From: Planctomycetaceae bacterium | GTDB taxonomy: Bacteria > Planctomycetota > Planctomycetia > Planctomycetales > Planctomycetaceae | Assembly: GCA_900299185.1 (NCBI GenBank) | Contig: OMIV01000093.1 | Span: forward strand, 1 to 53,205 | DNA: 53,205 nt | Reading direction: 5' to 3' | Part shown: positions 17,776-27,422 of the stretch, one piece after another | How positions within the stretch are numbered: position 1 is the stretch's first letter | Layout of the letters: every line of letters begins with the position of its first letter | Notes under the pieces: model-generated | Told to the model about the DNA's origin: nothing | Databases searched by the model: none | The model's input: only the letters and a program-made list of their open reading frames with translations | Position numbers and translations under genes: made by a program

Positions 17776-18780
17776 CTACTCTTTCGCGTATCGCTCGTAA
17801 GCCTCGGCAATCTTGGCGGCCTTCTCATCACCTTCATGGAAGACATAGCGATGCTTGAGCAGCAGTTTCTCACCTGGCTTCAGAGTGTGAGGACCATTGG
17901 GCTGCTCTTTGTCGAGCGTTCCAAACGGGTTCGCCGTAAAGAGCCCATAAGTTCGCACATGCCACGTCGTCGGATGACGGAAGCTCGACGGATGATTGAG
18001 CACGGCAACGCCTAAGTGCTCGCCATCAACTGGACCGTGGTAATCACACCACTTGGCCTTCTTGCCCCAAGCAGCGGCGTCCGTCAGTCCTTCGCTGTTG
18101 ACAATCTTGCCACCCTTCTTTGAGTCGACCGACATCGAAGTTGGCACGCGGATGCTAAGCCCGGCATCTTTCTTATCGCCGAAAGTCACCTCGCCGTCAG
18201 AGGCGATGAATTGCTGATCTAAGTCGATCAACCGTTGGCCGTTCTCAACACGGAAGGTCATCGTGCGCAGCTCAGTGGCGACTCGCTTGCCGTCCTGTCC
18301 GATGTAGTCCAATTCGCTTTCGATCACGGCCTTATCGGGACAAACAAGCAATTGCTTGAAGCAGCGATGCTTCTCGGTGCCAATCTTCTTAAGCCGTTCC
18401 TTCTGAGCAGGCTTGGTGTTTTCGCCGATGTCGAAAGTCAGACGCTCGGTCCATGTGTCCCAACCGCCGATGTCTTCCTGGCCAAAACAGATACCTCGAT
18501 GGTGGTAGTGATCCTGTACTTCGCCATCGACTTTGGCCATGGGAAAGGCGCGAGTCATCGCCTTGCCGGTTGGACCATAGACGGGCCAGAGATATGTCTT
18601 GTTCGGCTCGGAGTCATTGATGACGTACTCAGCAAAGGGCTGACCGCCGACCTTCACTGCGACGCCCTTGGCCGTTTGCTCGATGGCAAATCCAGGGGCC
18701 TCAGCCTGAGCTGTCCCAACCGAAACAGCGGCCAGCATTCCAGCCAGACACGACAAGAACCAACGGCGAGTGTGCAACAC
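17776..18780 (-). CDS. Exported DUF6807 (PmoA-like) protein
   Basis: 334-residue secreted protein of the DUF6807 family, often annotated PmoA family in planctomycetes. The name is historical and does not imply methane oxidation. It has a twin-arginine-like but mainly Sec-type signal (MLHTRRWFLSCLAGMLAAVSVGTAQAEA) and family segments LWPVYGPTGKAMTRAFPM, DHYHHRGICFG, GGWDTWTERL, YHGPVDGEHLGVAVLNHPSSFRHPTTWHVRTYGLFTANPFG (read in pieces) and LLLKHRYVFHEGD. His residues in HYHHRG look like ligands. These proteins often sit near sugar oxidoreductases, and a role in carbohydrate turnover is inferred. It is divergent from hisG. Confidence 0.88.
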   Translation of the reverse strand: MLHTRRWFLSCLAGMLAAVSVGTAQAEAPGFAIEQTAKGVAVKVGGQPFAEYVINDSEPNKTYLWPVYGPTGKAMTRAFPMAKVDGEVQDHYHHRGICFGQEDIGGWDTWTERLTFDIGENTKPAQKERLKKIGTEKHRCFKQLLVCPDKAVIESELDYIGQDGKRVATELRTMTFRVENGQRLIDLDQQFIASDGEVTFGDKKDAGLSIRVPTSMSVDSKKGGKIVNSEGLTDAAAWGKKAKWCDYHGPVDGEHLGVAVLNHPSSFRHPTTWHVRTYGLFTANPFGTLDKEQPNGPHTLKPGEKLLLKHRYVFHEGDEKAAKIAEAYERYAKE

Positions 18781-19038
18781 AGCGTCTCCTCGAAGGCGGT
18801 TAGTTGAATGACATCAAAACGGCGGATGTTTAGGGCAGGCTCGCGCAGAATCGCAAGCGGCCCGAGCCCCTCACTCTAAGGCCCCTTGGTAATTCGAAGA
18901 GGCCCACAGAATGCAAAGCAAACCTTCTCGAAGTTCTTGAACTCCTCGATTCCCCGCAACACTCGCCTCGCTGATAGGGCCTCTCTAACATCCCGCCCGC
19001 GTTGCGAATTTAGCTTTGAACAAGGACTTTTTTCGATC

Positions 19039-19914
19039 ATGGCAAACGTGCTGAAACTCGGCATTCCGGCAGGCAGTCTTCAGGAAGCGACAGGCAAGCT
19101 CTTTCAACGAGCGGGCTACAACATCACTTTTTCGTCGCGGTCTTATTACCCGCAGATCGACGACCCCGAGATCGAATGCTTGCTCATCCGTGCTCAAGAG
19201 ATGGCGCGGTATGTCGAGCAAGGCATTCTCGACGCCGGCATCACCGGGCATGACTGGATCGTCGAGACGAACGCCGACGTGCATGAAGTCACCGAATTGG
19301 TCTTTTCGAAAGTCAGCCGCCGCCCCGTGCGCTGGGTGCTGTGCGTGCCGGAAGACTCGCCGATTCAGACCGTCCTAGACCTGCAAGGCAAACGCATCGC
19401 GACCGAAGCCGTCGGACTGACGAAAGCATTCCTCGCGCGGCACGGCGTGACCGCGAGCGTCGAGTTCTCTTGGGGAGCAACCGAAGTCAAACCGCCGCGA
19501 CTGGCCGATGCGATTGTCGAAGTCACCGAGACCGGCAGCTCGCTGCGAGCAAACAATCTCCGCATCCTCGCCGAGGTCTTGCAGAGCACGACGCGAATCA
19601 TCGCCAATCGCGCTGCATGGTCCGACAACTGGAAGCGAGCGAAGGTCGAGAACATCGCCTTGATGCTGCAAGCGTGCCTCGCCGCCGAAGGCAAAGTCGG
19701 CTTGATGATGAACGTGCGGCGGACGGACCTCGATACGGTCCTCGCGAACTTGCCCGCCTTGCAGACCCCGACGATCTCATCGCTATCGGACCCGGATTGG
19801 ATCGACGTCAACACGATCGTCGACGAGTCGATCGTCCGCACGATCGTGCCCCAACTCAAAGCCGCTGGAGCACGCGGCATCGTCGAGTATCCGATTAGCA
19901 AGCTGATTGAGTAG
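19039..19914 (+). CDS. hisG: ATP phosphoribosyltransferase
   Basis: First enzyme of histidine synthesis, joining ATP and PRPP. It has 291 residues, the long form with a C-terminal regulatory domain (from about 215: [22 protein letters not shown] through [12 protein letters not shown]). The catalytic part has [41 protein letters not shown], and [18 protein letters not shown] as the PRPP loop region. The ATG 19039 follows AAGGA at 19022-19026; the frame is open upstream to 18886, but that leader lacks family similarity. No other his gene is nearby, so histidine genes are dispersed here. Confidence 0.95.
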   Translation: MANVLKLGIPAGSLQEATGKLFQRAGYNITFSSRSYYPQIDDPEIECLLIRAQEMARYVEQGILDAGITGHDWIVETNADVHEVTELVFSKVSRRPVRWVLCVPEDSPIQTVLDLQGKRIATEAVGLTKAFLARHGVTASVEFSWGATEVKPPRLADAIVEVTETGSSLRANNLRILAEVLQSTTRIIANRAAWSDNWKRAKVENIALMLQACLAAEGKVGLMMNVRRTDLDTVLANLPALQTPTISSLSDPDWIDVNTIVDESIVRTIVPQLKAAGARGIVEYPISKLIE

Positions 19915-19934
19915 TTATTGCTCCAGCTCTTCGT

Positions 19935-19949
19935 GACGGCGAAGCCGTC
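19935..19949 (+). terminator. Hairpin after hisG
   Basis: GACGGC (19935-19940), GAA loop, GCCGTC (19944-19949), followed by the T/C-rich TGTCCTTCACTTT. It lies 20 bp beyond the hisG stop and can serve as its terminator. Confidence 0.55.
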
Positions 19950-19951
19950 TG

Positions 19952-20109
19952 TCCTTCACTTTGTAGCGTAGAGATTCATCTCCGCTTTGCGGTTTTGCCG
20001 CCTTCAGACTTCGGTCCATGCGGCCTCGTAGTCGAGGAGATCGCAGCGGAAAAAAGGAGCGGAGTACCGCTCAATGCGACCTTGAAACGCCGCACTACAA
20101 GGTGAAGGA
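19952..20109. repeat. MITE-like element with imperfect terminal inverted repeats
   Basis: TCCTTCACTTTGTAGCG at 19952-19968 faces CGCACTACAAGGTGAAGGA at 20091-20109; inverted, 15 of 17 positions match. Inside the 158 bp lie further short hairpins, for instance GAGCGG/CCGCTC around 20057-20072. There is no open frame. The structure fits a small non-autonomous repeat, with the right end close to the ribosome site of the next gene (ATG 20139). Genome-wide copy number is not known from this window. Confidence 0.5.
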
Positions 20110-20138
20110 GTTCTCTCTCCTTCAGAAAGCCCCTCAGC

Positions 20139-21065
20139 ATGAATCGTCGCTTCTTTGTTGCTGCGTTATCGCTCGCTGCGGTTGTTGCGGCGTCTGGTTG
20201 GTCGGTCGGTTGGTTCAAGCCGACGGAGACTGTCATCACCGAAGTCGCTCCCGGAGTCTTCTTCCGCAAGATGGAGACCGAGCCCAAATTCCTCGGCAGC
20301 AATCAAGCTTGGATCGTTTTCAAGGACTACGTGCTCGTGATCGAAGCGAGCTTCCCCAATCAGTCGGAAGAGCTCATCAAAGAGATCCGCAAGACGACCG
20401 ATAAGCCGATCCGCTACGTCTTCGACACTCACTATCACGGAGATCATGCCGACGGGAATCCGGTCTTCGTGAAGCAAGGTGCAACAGCGATTGCATCCGA
20501 GAATAGTCGGCAGCTCTTCGACACCAAGGGCATCGCCGGCTTTGAGAAGTCGAAGAAGGAAAAGCCGGATGAGTACGGCAAGCTCGACTACGCGAAGCCG
20601 TCGCTCACGTTCCCGCAGAAGATGATTCTCGACGACGGCAATCAACGCGTGGAGCTGATTCACTTCGGTCACGCTCATACGGCGGGCGACGCGTTCGCAT
20701 GGCTGCCGAAGCACGGCATCCTTTTCACCGGCGACGCCTGCGTGAACGGTGCTTTCAATTACACCGGCGACAGCAATACCGCGAGCTGGATCGGCGTCAT
20801 GACTGAAGCGGCGAAGCTGCCAGTCAAGAAGGTCTGTCCCGGTCACGGTGAGATGTCCGACGCGAGCTTGCTCGACACTCAGAAGCGGTACTTCGTCGAA
20901 CTGCGAATGGCGATTCAAAAGCTGATCGACGCCGGTAAGTCGCTCGATGACATCAAGAAGGAAGTCGACGTTCCGTTCTACAAAGAGTGGGCTGGAGTCG
21001 ACGTAAAGACCCGCGTTGAGAACATCGAGCATGTCTACGGCGAGCTGACCGGAAAGAAGAAGTGA
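20139..21065 (+). CDS. Exported metallo-beta-lactamase-fold hydrolase
   Basis: 308-residue zinc hydrolase of the MBL fold with an N-terminal signal or anchor (MNRRFFVAALSLAAVVAASG). The metal motif is complete: THYHGDHADGN (His98, His100, Asp102, His103), then HFGHAHTAGD, FTGDACVNG and CPGHGEM. This is the SoxH/quinoprotein-relay-like subgroup, not clearly a true beta-lactamase. The substrate is unknown. The C-terminal 60 residues are helical and Lys-rich. It lies 147 bp ahead of trpS on the same strand. Confidence 0.9.
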   Translation: MNRRFFVAALSLAAVVAASGWSVGWFKPTETVITEVAPGVFFRKMETEPKFLGSNQAWIVFKDYVLVIEASFPNQSEELIKEIRKTTDKPIRYVFDTHYHGDHADGNPVFVKQGATAIASENSRQLFDTKGIAGFEKSKKEKPDEYGKLDYAKPSLTFPQKMILDDGNQRVELIHFGHAHTAGDAFAWLPKHGILFTGDACVNGAFNYTGDSNTASWIGVMTEAAKLPVKKVCPGHGEMSDASLLDTQKRYFVELRMAIQKLIDAGKSLDDIKKEVDVPFYKEWAGVDVKTRVENIEHVYGELTGKKK

Positions 21066-21211
21066 GACGAGTCATTCGTGAGTGGTCCGTCGTCAGCGAC
21101 ATGAATTTGGCGACGTCTCAATCAGCAACCGACTACAGACCACGAACGACTGCCCCTTCACGAACCTCAACAACCTCGCACGGCTTACGCCATCTCTAAC
21201 GAACTCATCTC

Positions 21212-22174
21212 ATGAAAATCCTCTCTGGCATTCAGCCCACAGGTCGCTTTCACTGGGGCAACTACTTCGGCGCGATTCGGCAATACATCGACCTGCAACA
21301 CAACGAGCAGGCCTTCTATTTCATCGCCGACTATCACGCGTTGACGACGGTGCGAGATCCGCAAGCACTCCGCGGCTTTGTTCGTGACGCCGCCATCGAC
21401 TTACTCGCTCTCGGCCTGAAGCCCGAGACCGCAACGCTCTTTCGCCAGTCGGATATTCCTGAGGTCACCGAGCTGACATGGCTGCTGATGACGGTTACTC
21501 AGATGCACCTGCTCGATAAGTGCCATGCTTTCAAAGACAAGAAAGCGAAGGGGATCGCTGCGGACGCGGGACTCTTCACATACCCGGTGCTGATGGCTGC
21601 GGACATCCTGCTCTACGACAGCGACCTCGTCCCCGTCGGAGCGGATCAGATTCAGCACATCGAAGTCACGCGCGACATCGCAGGCCGTTTCAATCAGATA
21701 TATGGCGTCGAAGCTCTCAAGCTACCGAGCCCGCATGTTGTCGACTCGACCGCGAAGGTCGTCGGACTCGACGGCGAGAAGATGTCGAAGAGCTACGGCA
21801 ACACGATCGAGATGTTCGAGCCCGACAAGAAGCTGCGTAAGCGGATCATGTCGATCAAGACGGACTCGACGCCGGTGGAAGATCCAAAGAATCCCGAGAC
21901 ATGCAGCGTCTTCACGCTCTTCAAACTCTTCGCGAACGACGAGCAGCAAGCCGAGCTAGCTGCGAAGTACCGCGCCGGTGGAATGGGCTACGGAGAAGCG
22001 AAGCAGGCACTCTTCGACGCCGCGATGGCATACTTCGCCGATGCTCGTGCTCGCCGCGCCGAACTCGAAAGGTCACCCGACACGGTTGAGGACGTACTGC
22101 GAGAAGGCGCGCGAAAAGCTCGCGACGTGGGTCGCCAAGTCCTGGATCGAGTGCGATCTGCATGCGGTCTGTAA
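21212..22174 (+). CDS. trpS: Tryptophanyl-tRNA synthetase
   Basis: Class I synthetase charging tRNA-Trp. It has 320 residues, close to the bacterial norm (about 330). The HIGH-type signature is [13 protein letters not shown] (residues 9-21), and KMSKS is present in [11 protein letters not shown]. Other family segments are [54 protein letters not shown] and the C-terminal helical anticodon-binding part. The ATG 21212 has weak upstream ribosome-site similarity. The 146-bp gap before it was checked for a T-box-like leader and none is evident. Confidence 0.96.
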   Translation: MKILSGIQPTGRFHWGNYFGAIRQYIDLQHNEQAFYFIADYHALTTVRDPQALRGFVRDAAIDLLALGLKPETATLFRQSDIPEVTELTWLLMTVTQMHLLDKCHAFKDKKAKGIAADAGLFTYPVLMAADILLYDSDLVPVGADQIQHIEVTRDIAGRFNQIYGVEALKLPSPHVVDSTAKVVGLDGEKMSKSYGNTIEMFEPDKKLRKRIMSIKTDSTPVEDPKNPETCSVFTLFKLFANDEQQAELAAKYRAGGMGYGEAKQALFDAAMAYFADARARRAELERSPDTVEDVLREGARKARDVGRQVLDRVRSACGL

Positions 22175-22207
22175 GTGGGCCTTCGGAGTTGAACGAGGGA
22201 CAGTCTG

Positions 22208-23197
22208 CTAGACCTCTGCAGTATCCAGTTCTAATCGACTCAGTTCGCGCGTGAGCTGCTGGCCGTCATGTCCCAAGACCATGCGAAAGGCTCCGTCTCT
22301 TCCGGCTCGCTTCGTCGCGTACATCGCTTCGTCAGCGGCTTCGTAGATTGTCTCGATCGAAAGTTGCTCGTACCCACCGCAAACAACGGCCGCTCCTACC
22401 GAGAGTGTGAAGGCTTCTCGCTTCAACAGCTCTGGTACAGGAAGATCCCTGACAGCTTGCCGCACGCGAGCAATCGGTGCGAGCACATCTTCAGAGCTGC
22501 AGTTACAGCAAATCGCTGCGAATTCATCTCCCCCAATGCGGCCCACGAGGTCATAGCTTCGCAGTTGGTTCTGCAGACAAGTTCCAACCTTTGAAAGCGT
22601 GGCATCCCCCACCAAGTGACCGCAGAGATCATTCACTTGCTTGAAGTTATCGAGATCGATGAGAAGTAGCGCAAACGCCGAACGCCGACGCCGAGTGCGT
22701 TCCCATTCTTCTCCTAGCCGACGCATGAATTGAGCGCGGCTGGCAAGATCCGTCAGTTGGTCCTTCGAAGCCGCATTCAACAAGCTCGAAATCTCCTTCC
22801 AACTGATGAAGAGATCGTCGTCGGTCAGGACGCTCACGATGCGACCGTCCTGAAGAACGGGCACGCAACGAGCTTCATCTCCGGGACACAAGCCTTGAGT
22901 CACCGACATCCGAAAATCAGACGGGCTACTTTTCAATCGAGTCGCCAAGAACGATTCGACCGTTCGCAACTTCCGTTTGTCGGCTCGATACATCTCGGAC
23001 TGCGTCAAGTCAGCTTCAGTCACAATGCCCGCCAGAGATCCACACTTCCCCGCCACCAGCAACTCGCGGCGCCCCGTTCGTTCCATCTGACAGAGTGCGT
23101 CTTCAGCCGTGGCATCCAGGTCAATGACAGGCGCTGCGCGTTGGCACGGACCAGCGACCATCAAGTAACCATCATGTAGTTTCAGTGACTCGGACAT
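22208..23197 (-). CDS. CBS-pair diguanylate cyclase (GGDEF)
   Basis: 329-residue cytoplasmic protein. Residues 8-135 form a tandem CBS pair (LLVAGKCGSLAGIVTEADLT and CVPVLQDGRIVSVLTDDDLF), a likely nucleotide sensor. The GGDEF domain follows from about 145 and has the active-site GGDEF intact at 222-226 and the inhibitory I-site RSYD at 213-216, spaced five residues before it. It should therefore make cyclic di-GMP and be product-inhibited. ATG 23197 follows TGAGG by a 7-nt spacer on its strand. It converges with trpS. Confidence 0.92.
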   Translation of the reverse strand: MSESLKLHDGYLMVAGPCQRAAPVIDLDATAEDALCQMERTGRRELLVAGKCGSLAGIVTEADLTQSEMYRADKRKLRTVESFLATRLKSSPSDFRMSVTQGLCPGDEARCVPVLQDGRIVSVLTDDDLFISWKEISSLLNAASKDQLTDLASRAQFMRRLGEEWERTRRRRSAFALLLIDLDNFKQVNDLCGHLVGDATLSKVGTCLQNQLRSYDLVGRIGGDEFAAICCNCSSEDVLAPIARVRQAVRDLPVPELLKREAFTLSVGAAVVCGGYEQLSIETIYEAADEAMYATKRAGRDGAFRMVLGHDGQQLTRELSRLELDTAEV

Positions 23198-23673
23198 GAG
23201 CAAACCTCAGGCTTTTCAAACTCTCAACAGACCAGTCGCGCCTCACGTCGAACGGAGATTGATCCCATGAAGACCATGCCGACTTGTGCTGAAGTGCTTA
23301 TAGGTCGCGACGCGACGCGCTGAGGTTTTTCACTGCCTTGTCCTAGCAATTCTGCGGTGTCTTCACCTGCGGGATGTGCTTGAGCAGGACAAATCACGCA
23401 ATCGTTAAATGCGACATGACCGTTCTACTTCCCTCGATCCCCAGGACCGCTTATCAGGACAACGAGGTTTCTTGTTTCCGAAGTAAGGCCAAAAATGAAC
23501 TCGCTTGCTCGACCATTCGTCACAGATTGAATCCTCTGAATGTTCGACGCGCAGTGCTGGAATCTGATTTCCCATCTGGTTCAAACCTGATTCACAATCC
23601 GCCCCCGTTCCACAAGCCTTGAGATGAGCGTCGTCACTCCAAGGCTCAGCGGTCGCGCAAGGCAATTCGGGCA
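23198..23673. other. Divergent intergenic region with a short palindrome
   Basis: This 476-bp gap lies between the cyclase and the 110-residue protein. The only structured element I see is GTCGCGACGCGAC at 23304-23316, symmetrical except for its central base, which could be an operator half-site pair. No credible gene, tRNA or promoter consensus is visible. Confidence 0.4.
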
Positions 23674-24006
23674 ATGAGCAACACACTCTTCAAACACGGC
23701 GATTGGATCATCTACCGGAAGACAAAGTACAGCACTCATCCTGGACCGCGCGCCCGCAACGTCGCTCCAACTCCAAAGGGCGACAACTACGTCTACAACG
23801 TCGATAAGTTTTGGATCGTCGTCGAGGTCTTGCCCAACAACATGATTCGCGCCGTGACTCGCCGACACAAAGAAGTGACCTGCAAGGCCAACGATCCAAA
23901 CCTACGCCGAGCGAATTGGCTGGAGCAGTTCTTACATCGTTCGCGATTCAACGAAATCGAATCGCAATTGCCGACTGGAGCGGTAACGCCAGCAGCTCAG
24001 TCATAG
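23674..24006 (+). CDS. Small basic protein of unknown function
   Basis: 110 residues, soluble, no signal peptide. It begins MSNTLFKHGDWIIYRKTKYSTHPGP and has alternating hydrophobic/basic strands (YVYNVDKFWIVVEVLPNNMIRAVTRRHKEV), which suggests a small beta-barrel, perhaps nucleic-acid-binding in the manner of OB or SH3-like folds. That is an inference from pattern. I do not recognise a family, but the composition and codon use look like a real planctomycete gene. The ribosome site before ATG 23674 is weak. It converges with the alpha/beta-hydrolase-like gene at 24109-25497. Confidence 0.65.
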   Translation: MSNTLFKHGDWIIYRKTKYSTHPGPRARNVAPTPKGDNYVYNVDKFWIVVEVLPNNMIRAVTRRHKEVTCKANDPNLRRANWLEQFLHRSRFNEIESQLPTGAVTPAAQS

Positions 24007-24108
24007 ACACGAGTTGAAACTGATCGCTCTCAACTCCGTGAGACTTAAGACCACTCGCATCCTGTTTCCAGAGAACGGTCGACATTCACAGCTCCACCGC
24101 ATCCTGAG

Positions 24109-25497
24109 CTAGTAGTCGAGTCGTAGGTTTCGATCTGCGAAGTCCGAGGCTTGGTCGTATGCGGCGCCAGACGGCCATATATGCGAATGCAACTCGACCG
24201 TCTCGACCACCACTCCGTGTGCTTTCGCCTTAGCCACCAGCTCTCTTGTCCGCTCGCGAATCAGCTCGTTGTGATCAGCAAAGATGAAGAACGGTGAAAT
24301 GTTCTTCGCCGGTTCTTGGCCCCAGGGCAGCATCTTGTCGCTGCGCATTTCATTGTTCGCGACACCGGCTCCCAGAATCGCACATGCAATCTCTGTTGAG
24401 AAATCGCTGTATGACGACCGAATGGACTTGTCTACTTCTCCAAGCCCCGTCCTCTTGAAGTCCACTTTGCCATAGAGGAATGGCGGAGTCGCTCTGAGCT
24501 TATTGACGAGCATGCCTGGAACCTCGCTGCCCTTGCTGTGCCCGAAGCAGCAGATTCGCTGAGTATCTAAGTGATACCTCGACGCATTCCCCTTCAAGTG
24601 CCGCATGAACCCGACGGCAAACTGATCGCCATAGAAGCCATAGCCCTTGGGGTAACCTCCAACCGGATCGTTGAAGTACTGCTGATGGACGATCGCCAAA
24701 TTCTTCAACGCGAAGGCATGCACCAGATATCGGTTTTCGAGCGGGTAATAGGTCTCTCGCCCTTTTTCGTCCGAGCCGTAGTTTGTCAGCACACCCACAG
24801 CGGGACCAAAGACTGGATAGATGATGTCGTAAGTGTTGGCCTTATCGGCATCGGCTTCGTTGAACGGCTTATCGAGTTGCCGAGCGATCTCTTTTCGAAA
24901 CGGTGCCGGGATATCGCCATATCGAAACCATGTCACATCACGTTCGACTGTGAACCCCGGCATCAGCGTGAAGTAGTCGTTGGCAAACGTGTCGGTCTTG
25001 CTCGACGCCGCTGGGCCACGTGGTGTCGGCTGAGGTCGCAATTGGACCACCCCATCTGCGACATCCCGTGCATCAGCAGTCAGTTGCACCACGTACTTCT
25101 CAAGATCAAGTCCTGAAAGTTTCTTGTCTTTGAAGTCCGCGACAATGACCGTGAACTTTCGATGTATCAAATCTTCCAGAATGGCTTTGTGGTGCTGGGG
25201 AGTAAGAGCAAGCTGCTTCCGACCCGTGTTGATGGCATAGATCGCCGCCGACTTTTTGATGCCCTGGTCAAAGTACACATCAAACTTCACGCCGTTCTTC
25301 ACCGAGGAAACGTGTCCCTCACTGACCACATCAATTGGCGAAATCACCTCGTGAGTAAAAGTCGGCGCCCCCGACAGCGGAAACCGCTCTACCAATCCGA
25401 TCTGCCTATCAACGGCGCTCGCCGATGATGCCACAGCCAGCAAACACACGAGCCCCCACAAAGCCACACACACCATTCGCATCCCAACGCCACTCAT
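24109..25497 (-). CDS. Exported large alpha/beta-hydrolase-like protein
   Basis: 462 residues with a signal peptide ending ASSASAVDRQ. A nucleophile elbow CFGHSKGSEV places the putative catalytic Ser at 321. A histidine candidate is ELHSHIWPSG near the C-terminus (about 440), and FFIFADHNELI may hold the acid. The N-terminal ~200 residues contain a beta-rich part without clear family. The overall design resembles secreted esterases or peptidase-like hydrolases of planctomycetes; the substrate is unknown. The start ATG 25497 has GAGGA seven bases upstream (GAGGATCGTTCAATG), which is better than the longer frame start at 25563. Confidence 0.75.
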   Translation of the reverse strand: MSGVGMRMVCVALWGLVCLLAVASSASAVDRQIGLVERFPLSGAPTFTHEVISPIDVVSEGHVSSVKNGVKFDVYFDQGIKKSAAIYAINTGRKQLALTPQHHKAILEDLIHRKFTVIVADFKDKKLSGLDLEKYVVQLTADARDVADGVVQLRPQPTPRGPAASSKTDTFANDYFTLMPGFTVERDVTWFRYGDIPAPFRKEIARQLDKPFNEADADKANTYDIIYPVFGPAVGVLTNYGSDEKGRETYYPLENRYLVHAFALKNLAIVHQQYFNDPVGGYPKGYGFYGDQFAVGFMRHLKGNASRYHLDTQRICCFGHSKGSEVPGMLVNKLRATPPFLYGKVDFKRTGLGEVDKSIRSSYSDFSTEIACAILGAGVANNEMRSDKMLPWGQEPAKNISPFFIFADHNELIRERTRELVAKAKAHGVVVETVELHSHIWPSGAAYDQASDFADRNLRLDY

Positions 25498-25670
25498 TGA
25501 ACGATCCTCGGCCATCAATTGAAACATCCTCAGCAAGCCGCCCCGCTCTCTTCTCTCCAACACGCTTCCACGGCCGATCTAAAAAGTACTTTCCTTCGAG
25601 AACGAACGATGACTCGCTCGACAGAGAGAAGTCAGCGAACAGCATGAAGGCCATCACGAGTCCCGTCGCA

Positions 25671-26741
25671 TCACTTCTTCAAATACCTCGCAGCCGGTCC
25701 GTCTGGCTTGATGAGCGGCTGCAGGTCTGACCACGGAATGACGATCTCTCCCGGTTTGGGCCATTCCGTTCTGAATCTCATTCCTGCGCGTTCAAACGCA
25801 AAACTCGAGATCACCGGGCGAAGCTCGCCCTCCGCCCATTTCTCTATTGGAAACTCAAAGCCATTCGCACGGCTTCGAGCTACGACGACATCACGGAAGC
25901 TGAGTTTGGCTCTTGAGCCGCCTGATGAAACTTCAACCGACTCGTGTAGCGCATCGTCAAGCCGGACGTTTTCAACATGGTCATTCTTTATGACCCAAGA
26001 CTGCAAATTCGAGCTTTGTCCTGGAGTAACGCCGACCCCGATTGCTGTTGTCATCGTTGAGAGAATCTCGGGGTCATAGACGGTCAATGAGTAATTCAAT
26101 CGATAGTACTCTTCACCGTCGTCGGACTTTGTGAACAACTTCTCGACCGACGGCAGGGCGCGCTCCCAATCGAAGGTCCAGTCAACCCCAAGCCATTCGT
26201 TTGAAACGGATACAAAACGCGAGGTGGGATCGAAGCGAGGAATCGTACTGTCGATGACACGTCTCTCGCCGAACGTCCAAATCCTGAACCCTGAAACGTC
26301 TCGCATTTGAACGACTTGAGCAACTCGCTTGAGTGTGACATTGCGGGGGCGTGAATCTCTCATCGCAGTAGAACAGATCAAGCCATTAAACGTGCCGTGA
26401 GTGGAATCCCATCGACCGCGCAGGCCTCCTTTCAACTGGCAGTTGTCGTCGACGATATCCCAAACGTGCTCTTCGCCTTCCACGCGATGACCGGGGATGA
26501 GCATTTGAGTTCCATCGGGAAACACAACGAGCCCAGTGCGACAAGGCCGCTTCGCAAAGTTGAGTTCCGCCAACAGCGGCTCACCGTCGATCGTGCCCGA
26601 GCACACATACGCGTCGATCGACTCAATGCTCGCGAAGTTGTTGCTCTTCCAAAGAGCCACCGCTCCCAGCACGAGCAGCAACAATGCCGCGCCACTGGCA
26701 TACAGCCAGAACCGCGATTTCGTCTGCATGGGATTGGTCAT
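25671..26741 (-). CDS. Membrane-anchored protein of unknown function
   Basis: 356 residues with a single N-terminal helix (FWLYASGAALLLLVLGAVALW, about 11-31) and a large extracytoplasmic part. No family is certain. The C-terminal part (FRTEWPKPGEIVIPWSDLQPL) recalls DUF3298/RsiV-type ends that finish in a strand-turn before a hydrophobic tail, but I would not name it on that basis. It contains two Cys in YVCSGT and RPCRTG and one in DNCQLKG, and GLICSTAM, possibly disulphide-bonded. It is part of a minus-strand run of exported or anchored unknowns. Confidence 0.65.
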   Translation of the reverse strand: MTNPMQTKSRFWLYASGAALLLLVLGAVALWKSNNFASIESIDAYVCSGTIDGEPLLAELNFAKRPCRTGLVVFPDGTQMLIPGHRVEGEEHVWDIVDDNCQLKGGLRGRWDSTHGTFNGLICSTAMRDSRPRNVTLKRVAQVVQMRDVSGFRIWTFGERRVIDSTIPRFDPTSRFVSVSNEWLGVDWTFDWERALPSVEKLFTKSDDGEEYYRLNYSLTVYDPEILSTMTTAIGVGVTPGQSSNLQSWVIKNDHVENVRLDDALHESVEVSSGGSRAKLSFRDVVVARSRANGFEFPIEKWAEGELRPVISSFAFERAGMRFRTEWPKPGEIVIPWSDLQPLIKPDGPAARYLKK

Positions 26742-26780
26742 GACTTCGAATCGGAATAAATGGAGGGTGAGGACGGATCG

Positions 26781-27368
26781 CTAGGTCGCGTTCCAGCGAC
26801 GTTCGGCATCGACCAAGAACTCTTCATGCTCTTTGACGATCCGCTCCCAATGCGGCGGTTGTTTCGTTTTCAGATAATCGAGCGTCTTGCGAAATCGGTC
26901 TCGGAATTCGTGGAAGTCTACTCGCTCAGAGAATTCGCCAGTGCGGACTTTGTCGTTCATCCCGCATGACTCCATCCCGATCGGCACGAGGATCCATTTC
27001 TTCTCTTCAAACACCGTCGGATAAGGACCATGCCAAGTCCAACGCGTCGGCTGATTGATGTAGAAGAGCACGAGGTCTTTGGGGTCATCTTCGCTGAGCC
27101 CAGGGATGTAGCTGTAATGAGAACCCCACCCGCTGAGTTCTCTCTCGACATTCAAAGCAGCCATTGACGCGACTTGCTCGCCGTCGACGTTGGGAAAGAG
27201 CCGAGTCCTCTGATGGCTCTCCTGCCAACTCACGATCATGAAGTAGAGAGCCTTATGGCAGACCGGACGGTTCTCGGTGTCGAAGACGAAGAAGATGATG
27301 CCACTGATACACGCCGCGAAGAATCCACAACCGATCGCCAACCACTTGACACTGCGTTTTAAAGTCAC
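26781..27368 (-). CDS. Membrane-anchored protein of unknown function
   Basis: 195 residues with one N-terminal membrane helix (WLAIGCGFFAACISGIIFFVF, about 9-29) and a soluble outer part. Distinct residues include Cys in PVCHKALYFM and ESCGMND, and an aromatic-rich RWTWHGPYPTVFEEKKW. I recognise no family. The short gap to the preceding anchored gene (39 bp) suggests co-transcription, but both lack a characteristic operon partner. Confidence 0.6.
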   Translation of the reverse strand: MTLKRSVKWLAIGCGFFAACISGIIFFVFDTENRPVCHKALYFMIVSWQESHQRTRLFPNVDGEQVASMAALNVERELSGWGSHYSYIPGLSEDDPKDLVLFYINQPTRWTWHGPYPTVFEEKKWILVPIGMESCGMNDKVRTGEFSERVDFHEFRDRFRKTLDYLKTKQPPHWERIVKEHEEFLVDAERRWNAT

Positions 27369-27422
27369 GTCGGCCCTCTGAGGCTGAAAGAGGTTTGTTT
27401 CGGTTACATCAAGTCGAACTAA

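Noticed and set aside
21066-21211. T-box-type leader ahead of trpS
   Set aside because: No conserved T-box motif or antiterminator pair is visible, and the mechanism is mostly confined to Firmicutes-type bacteria.
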